Assembly (NCBI GenBank): GCA_020431135.1
Contig: JAGQIT010000705.1
Span: 1 to 7,189 of the forward strand
Direction of reading: 5' to 3'
Origin: Myxococcales bacterium
GTDB lineage: Bacteria; Myxococcota_A; Polyangia; Nannocystales; Nannocystaceae
DNA length: 7,189 bases
The notes under the pieces are model-generated. The model ran no database searches. It had not been told where the DNA came from and saw only the letters and a list, made by a program, of their open reading frames with translations. Every line of letters begins with the position of its first letter. The first letter of the stretch is position 1. Shown piece after piece: positions 5,250 through 7,189 of this stretch. Position numbers and translations under genes: made by a program.

Positions 5250-5843
5250 ATGAGTCGTCTACGCCTCATCGTCGGCCTCGCCACCAGCCTGTCGATCGGC
5301 CTGGTGGTCGGCTGCTTCCGCGAGGCGACCCCCGCCCCTGGGTTCCGCTACGAGTGCTCGTCGGACGACGACTGCATCACGCCCGTCGACGGGAACGGCG
5401 ACCCGCTCGTCGACGAGAACGGCGACCCCTACGCGGAGCAGTGCATCGCCGGCCTGTGCCAGCACGCGTGCTCGGGGAGCATCCTCGACCTCCTCAGCCC
5501 GAGCGGCACCTCCGACTGCCCGAGCGACCGCGACGGCTACACCTGCTTTAACGGCACCTGCAACCATCTCTGCGACGCCGCCGATGAGCTGCCGCCGTGC
5601 TCGGCGCCGCAGACCTGCATCGAGTTCACGACGCTCTTCGCGGCGTTCGGCGAGGCGGCCGCGGGCTTTGAGGAGTCGCTCAGCAGCCTGCCGCAGGAGA
5701 AGCCCGGGATCTGCGGGATCCTCTGCGACGACGCCGACGCGCCGGCCTGTCCCGACGGTCAGGTATGCCTCGAGGGCGTGTGCATCGGCTTCGACAGCGG
5801 CGGCACGACCGGCGGCGACACGACCGGGAGCACAGGCCCATGA
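5250..5843 (+). CDS. Cysteine-rich lipoprotein with Gly/Thr tail
   Basis: I do not recognise a characterised family. The 197-residue product begins with a lipoprotein signal, MSRLRL, then a hydrophobic stretch, then the lipobox LVVGC with Cys22, so it is probably lipid-anchored outside the cytoplasm. The mature part has 16 further cysteines, an even number that would suit disulfides. They sit in repeating modules ending Cx4Cx3C (65-74, 99-108), with a last Cx5Cx4C at 167-178. Between Cys42 and Cys65 lies a duplicated eight-residue unit, VDGNGDPL then VDENGDPY, whose Asp/Asn pattern recalls calcium loops. The C-terminus is a Gly/Thr/Ser tail, GTTGGDTTGSTGP. Such cysteine modules and tails are common in Nannocystis-like myxobacterial surface proteins, from memory. 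ATG at 5250 is 11 bases after GAGGGG, and a GTG at 5244 is 5 bases after it and also possible. Its stop overlaps the next start (ATGA). Confidence 0.85.
   Translation: MSRLRLIVGLATSLSIGLVVGCFREATPAPGFRYECSSDDDCITPVDGNGDPLVDENGDPYAEQCIAGLCQHACSGSILDLLSPSGTSDCPSDRDGYTCFNGTCNHLCDAADELPPCSAPQTCIEFTTLFAAFGEAAAGFEESLSSLPQEKPGICGILCDDADAPACPDGQVCLEGVCIGFDSGGTTGGDTTGSTGP
5385..5432 (+). repeat. 24-bp tandem duplication inside the lipoprotein gene
   Basis: Two adjacent 24-base units (5385-5408 and 5409-5432) match at 20 of 24 positions and encode VDGNGDPL and VDENGDPY. The frame is kept, so the duplication lengthens the loop between two cysteines by eight residues. Confidence 0.85.
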
Positions 5844-6361
5844 CCACCCCGCCCCGACGCCCCGCGCTCGCAGCGATCGTCAGCCTCACCGCCTTGGCGA
5901 CCGCCTGCGCGACCTTCGAGTCGCCGCAGCCGCGGGTGCGGCCGATCGACAGCCGCCTCCACGTCGTCCCGGTGCTCGCGGCCAAGACCTCCGTCGAGAC
6001 CCCGCCGCCCGCCGCCGAGGCGCCCTCCGACGACGCGTCGCGGCCGCGGCGGACGACGGCGACGCACGCCGTGCTGTGGACCGGGGTCGTCCTCGCCTCG
6101 CTCGGCGGCGCGGGGCTCGTCGGCTTCGGCGCGGCGGGCCTGGCGACGAACCGCAAGCTCGACAAGGGCCTCCTCGAGGAGGGGATCTCCCGCGACGATC
6201 GCCAGACCCTGGTCGACCGCGGCGAGACGCTCAACACGGCGACGATCGTCAGCGCCTCGGTCGGCCTCCTCGGCGCCCTGATGGCGGTGACCGCCTACGG
6301 CGTCGAGTACACGAACTGCGGGCCGCTGGCGCCGAAGCGGCGGCGCTGCTCCGAGCGCTGA
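5840..6361 (+). CDS. Putative lipoprotein with two hydrophobic segments, unknown function
   Basis: The family is not recognised. The 173-residue product starts with a signal-like segment and a weak lipobox, LATAC, with Cys23. The -3 position is Ala rather than the usual Leu, so lipidation is less certain than for the upstream gene. A Pro/Ala/Ser-rich linker (about 52-73) follows. There are then two hydrophobic stretches (about 77-102 and 131-153) separated by a charged loop, NRKLDKGLLEEGISRDDRQT (104-123). The C-terminus is basic and has two more cysteines (160, 170). Two hydrophobic segments around a charged loop recur at the ends of many myxobacterial envelope proteins, from memory. Its ATG overlaps the stop of the lipoprotein gene by four bases, so the two are almost certainly translated together and may work together. 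ATG 5840 is preferred over the longer frame from 5765, which overlaps the upstream gene and is Arg-rich. Confidence 0.8.
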   Translation: MTTPPRRPALAAIVSLTALATACATFESPQPRVRPIDSRLHVVPVLAAKTSVETPPPAAEAPSDDASRPRRTTATHAVLWTGVVLASLGGAGLVGFGAAGLATNRKLDKGLLEEGISRDDRQTLVDRGETLNTATIVSASVGLLGALMAVTAYGVEYTNCGPLAPKRRRCSER

Positions 6362-6390
6362 GCCGGCGGCGCGCGCGAGCTCGAGAGAGA

Positions 6391-6414
6391 ACGTCCAGGC
6401 CGCGCCGCGGACGT
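6391..6414 (+). terminator. Possible hairpin terminator after the envelope gene pair
   Basis: ACGTCC (6391-6396) pairs with GGACGT (6409-6414), with a small GGC/GCC pairing possible inside. It starts 29 bases after the stop and is followed by CTTGGTG, which is not a real T-run. The placement is right but the signal is modest. Confidence 0.35.
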
Positions 6415-6425
6415 CTTGGTGCACT

Positions 6426-6437
6426 GAGCGCGCGCTC
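6426..6437. repeat. Perfect 12-base palindrome
   Basis: GAGCGCGCGCTC is its own reverse complement and lies about 90 bases before the last gene. It could be an operator, but alternating GC runs make chance palindromes likely in DNA this GC-rich. Confidence 0.4.
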
Positions 6438-6510
6438 GAGCCGTCCCCGACGTCACACGCCATCACACGACTCGGCTCTCCTCGAGGTCGGCCGCGCGCG
6501 CGTCTCGGTG

Positions 6511-6516
6511 TAGGGT
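6511..6516 (+). promoter_or_regulatory. Candidate -10 box of a near-leaderless promoter
   Basis: TAGGGT, preceded by TG, lies 10 bases before the ATG at 6527 and fits a TANNNT -10 box. It would start transcription only a few bases before the start codon. No -35 box is clear. The same AGGG could instead be a weak ribosome binding site. Confidence 0.3.
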
Positions 6517-6526
6517 GCCCGACGCG

Positions 6527-7189
6527 ATGACCGAGGGGCGCGAGCGCAGGGACGCGGGCTCGACGGACGCGGCGACAGACGCCGGCGCGCCGCCCCTCGC
6601 CTTGCCGACCCTCGGCGAGCTCGAGCGCCGCGAAGGGGCGGTGCTCGCCGGACTCCTGGCGCTCGTCGTCGTCGTCCTCCTGCCGATGCTCGGCTTCGGC
6701 TTCGTCTACGACGACGGCTGGACCTTCACCGCCAACGGCTTCCTCCGTCAGCCCGGCGATCTGCCGCTCCTCCTCAGCGACGAGGCCGCGCGCCGCCACG
6801 TCCCCGACGCGTTCCGGCCGACGCTGGTGCTCTTCGACGTGCTCAGCTACCAGCTCTTCGGGCTCTACGCGCCGGCGCACCACGCCCTGTCGATCGCGCT
6901 CCACGTCCTGGTCTGTTGGCTCGCCCAGCGCTGGCTGCGGCACCTCGGCGCCCCGCTGCCGCTGCGCGCGGCGACGGTGGCCCTCTTCGGGCTCCTGGCG
7001 ATCCACGCCGAGGCGATCGCGGTGATCTCCTTTCATGAGGATCTGCTGGCGGCGGCGCTCGGCCTCGGCGGGCTCGTCTGCGCCAGCGCGGCCCTGCGAG
7101 CGCGCGGCCGCCGGTGGCCGCGGGCGAGCGCCGCGGCGCTCCTCCTCACCCTCGCCTGCGGGGCCAAGATGAGCGCCGCGACGCTGCCG
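6527..7189 (+). CDS. Polytopic membrane protein, TMTC-like GT-C glycosyltransferase (partial, 5' end)
   Basis: Only the N-terminal 221 residues are in the window and the frame runs off the right edge. A polar tail (1-37) is followed by a first membrane segment (about 38-60). The sequence YDDGWTFTANGF (61-72) follows, and its Asp pair is where GT-C-fold enzymes keep a catalytic Asp in the first outer loop. Further matches to the TMTC/DUF1736 pattern, from memory, are FRPTLVLFDVLSYQLFGL (96-113), HHALSIALH (118-126), IHAEAIAVISFHEDLLAA (159-176) and GAKMSAATLP (212-221). In this family the usual text is IHTEAVAW.SGRADLLAA and LSKETA..LP, so SFHEDLL and GAKMSA are variants. Such proteins transfer sugars from lipid-phosphate donors, and many carry C-terminal TPR repeats, which cannot be checked here. 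The ATG at 6527 is preferred, and GTG at 6515 in frame is possible. A glycosyltransferase role is an inference. Confidence 0.75.
   Translation, partial: MTEGRERRDAGSTDAATDAGAPPLALPTLGELERREGAVLAGLLALVVVVLLPMLGFGFVYDDGWTFTANGFLRQPGDLPLLLSDEAARRHVPDAFRPTLVLFDVLSYQLFGLYAPAHHALSIALHVLVCWLAQRWLRHLGAPLPLRAATVALFGLLAIHAEAIAVISFHEDLLAAALGLGGLVCASAALRARGRRWPRASAAALLLTLACGAKMSAATLP

Noticed and set aside
5759..7036. Long minus-strand frame across the envelope genes
   Set aside because: It is an Arg/Glu/Ala-rich shadow that crosses three plus-strand genes with clear signal or membrane features.

Overview
The window is very GC-rich bacterial DNA. A single canonical translation and nucleotide operon sits in the middle and is flanked by accessory material. 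Two features suggest a myxobacterium, probably of the Nannocystis/Plesiocystis/Enhygromyxa type: a cysteine-rich lipoprotein with CxxxxC/CxxxC modules and a Gly/Thr tail (GTTGGDTTGSTGP), and a paired small envelope protein with two hydrophobic segments. This taxonomic guess is inference from style and composition, with no database search behind it.

Layout. Bases 1-855 hold no convincing gene. They are strongly C-biased on the given strand (29 C against 13 G in the first 60 bases). They contain a 46-bp tandem repeat array (191-374), two copies of a larger module (1-158 and 329-559) that differ by a hairpin-bearing insert with an inverted arm, and a 7-bp simple repeat (614-676). Next comes a solitary beta-class N6-adenine DNA methyltransferase (856-1698, +) that resembles the DpnA/MboI-type GATC enzymes; no restriction endonuclease is visible. 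It converges on the minus-strand operon, and a long near-perfect hairpin (1730-1780) separates the two.

The minus-strand operon reads rpsB (3997-4923), tsf (3329-3982), pyrH (2368-3132), frr (1808-2365), the classical bacterial order. rpsB and tsf are 14 bases apart. pyrH and frr are 2 bases apart, with the frr ribosome binding site inside pyrH. tsf and pyrH are separated by a 196-base spacer with several stem-loops, one of them a terminator-like GC hairpin 27 bases before the pyrH start. The products are ribosomal protein S2, elongation factor Ts, UMP kinase and ribosome recycling factor, so the operon links ribosome assembly, elongation, recycling and pyrimidine nucleotide supply.

To the right, transcribed divergently from rpsB, two envelope genes overlap by four bases (ATGA): a 197-residue cysteine-rich lipoprotein (5250-5843) and a 173-residue putative lipoprotein with two membrane-type segments (5840-6361). 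The window ends inside a large polytopic membrane protein (from 6527) whose N-terminal 221 residues resemble GT-C-fold, TMTC-like glycosyltransferases. I see no clear-cut new defence or mobile system. The least explained structures are the repeat/hairpin region at the left edge, the stem-loop-rich tsf-pyrH spacer and the coupled envelope pair.
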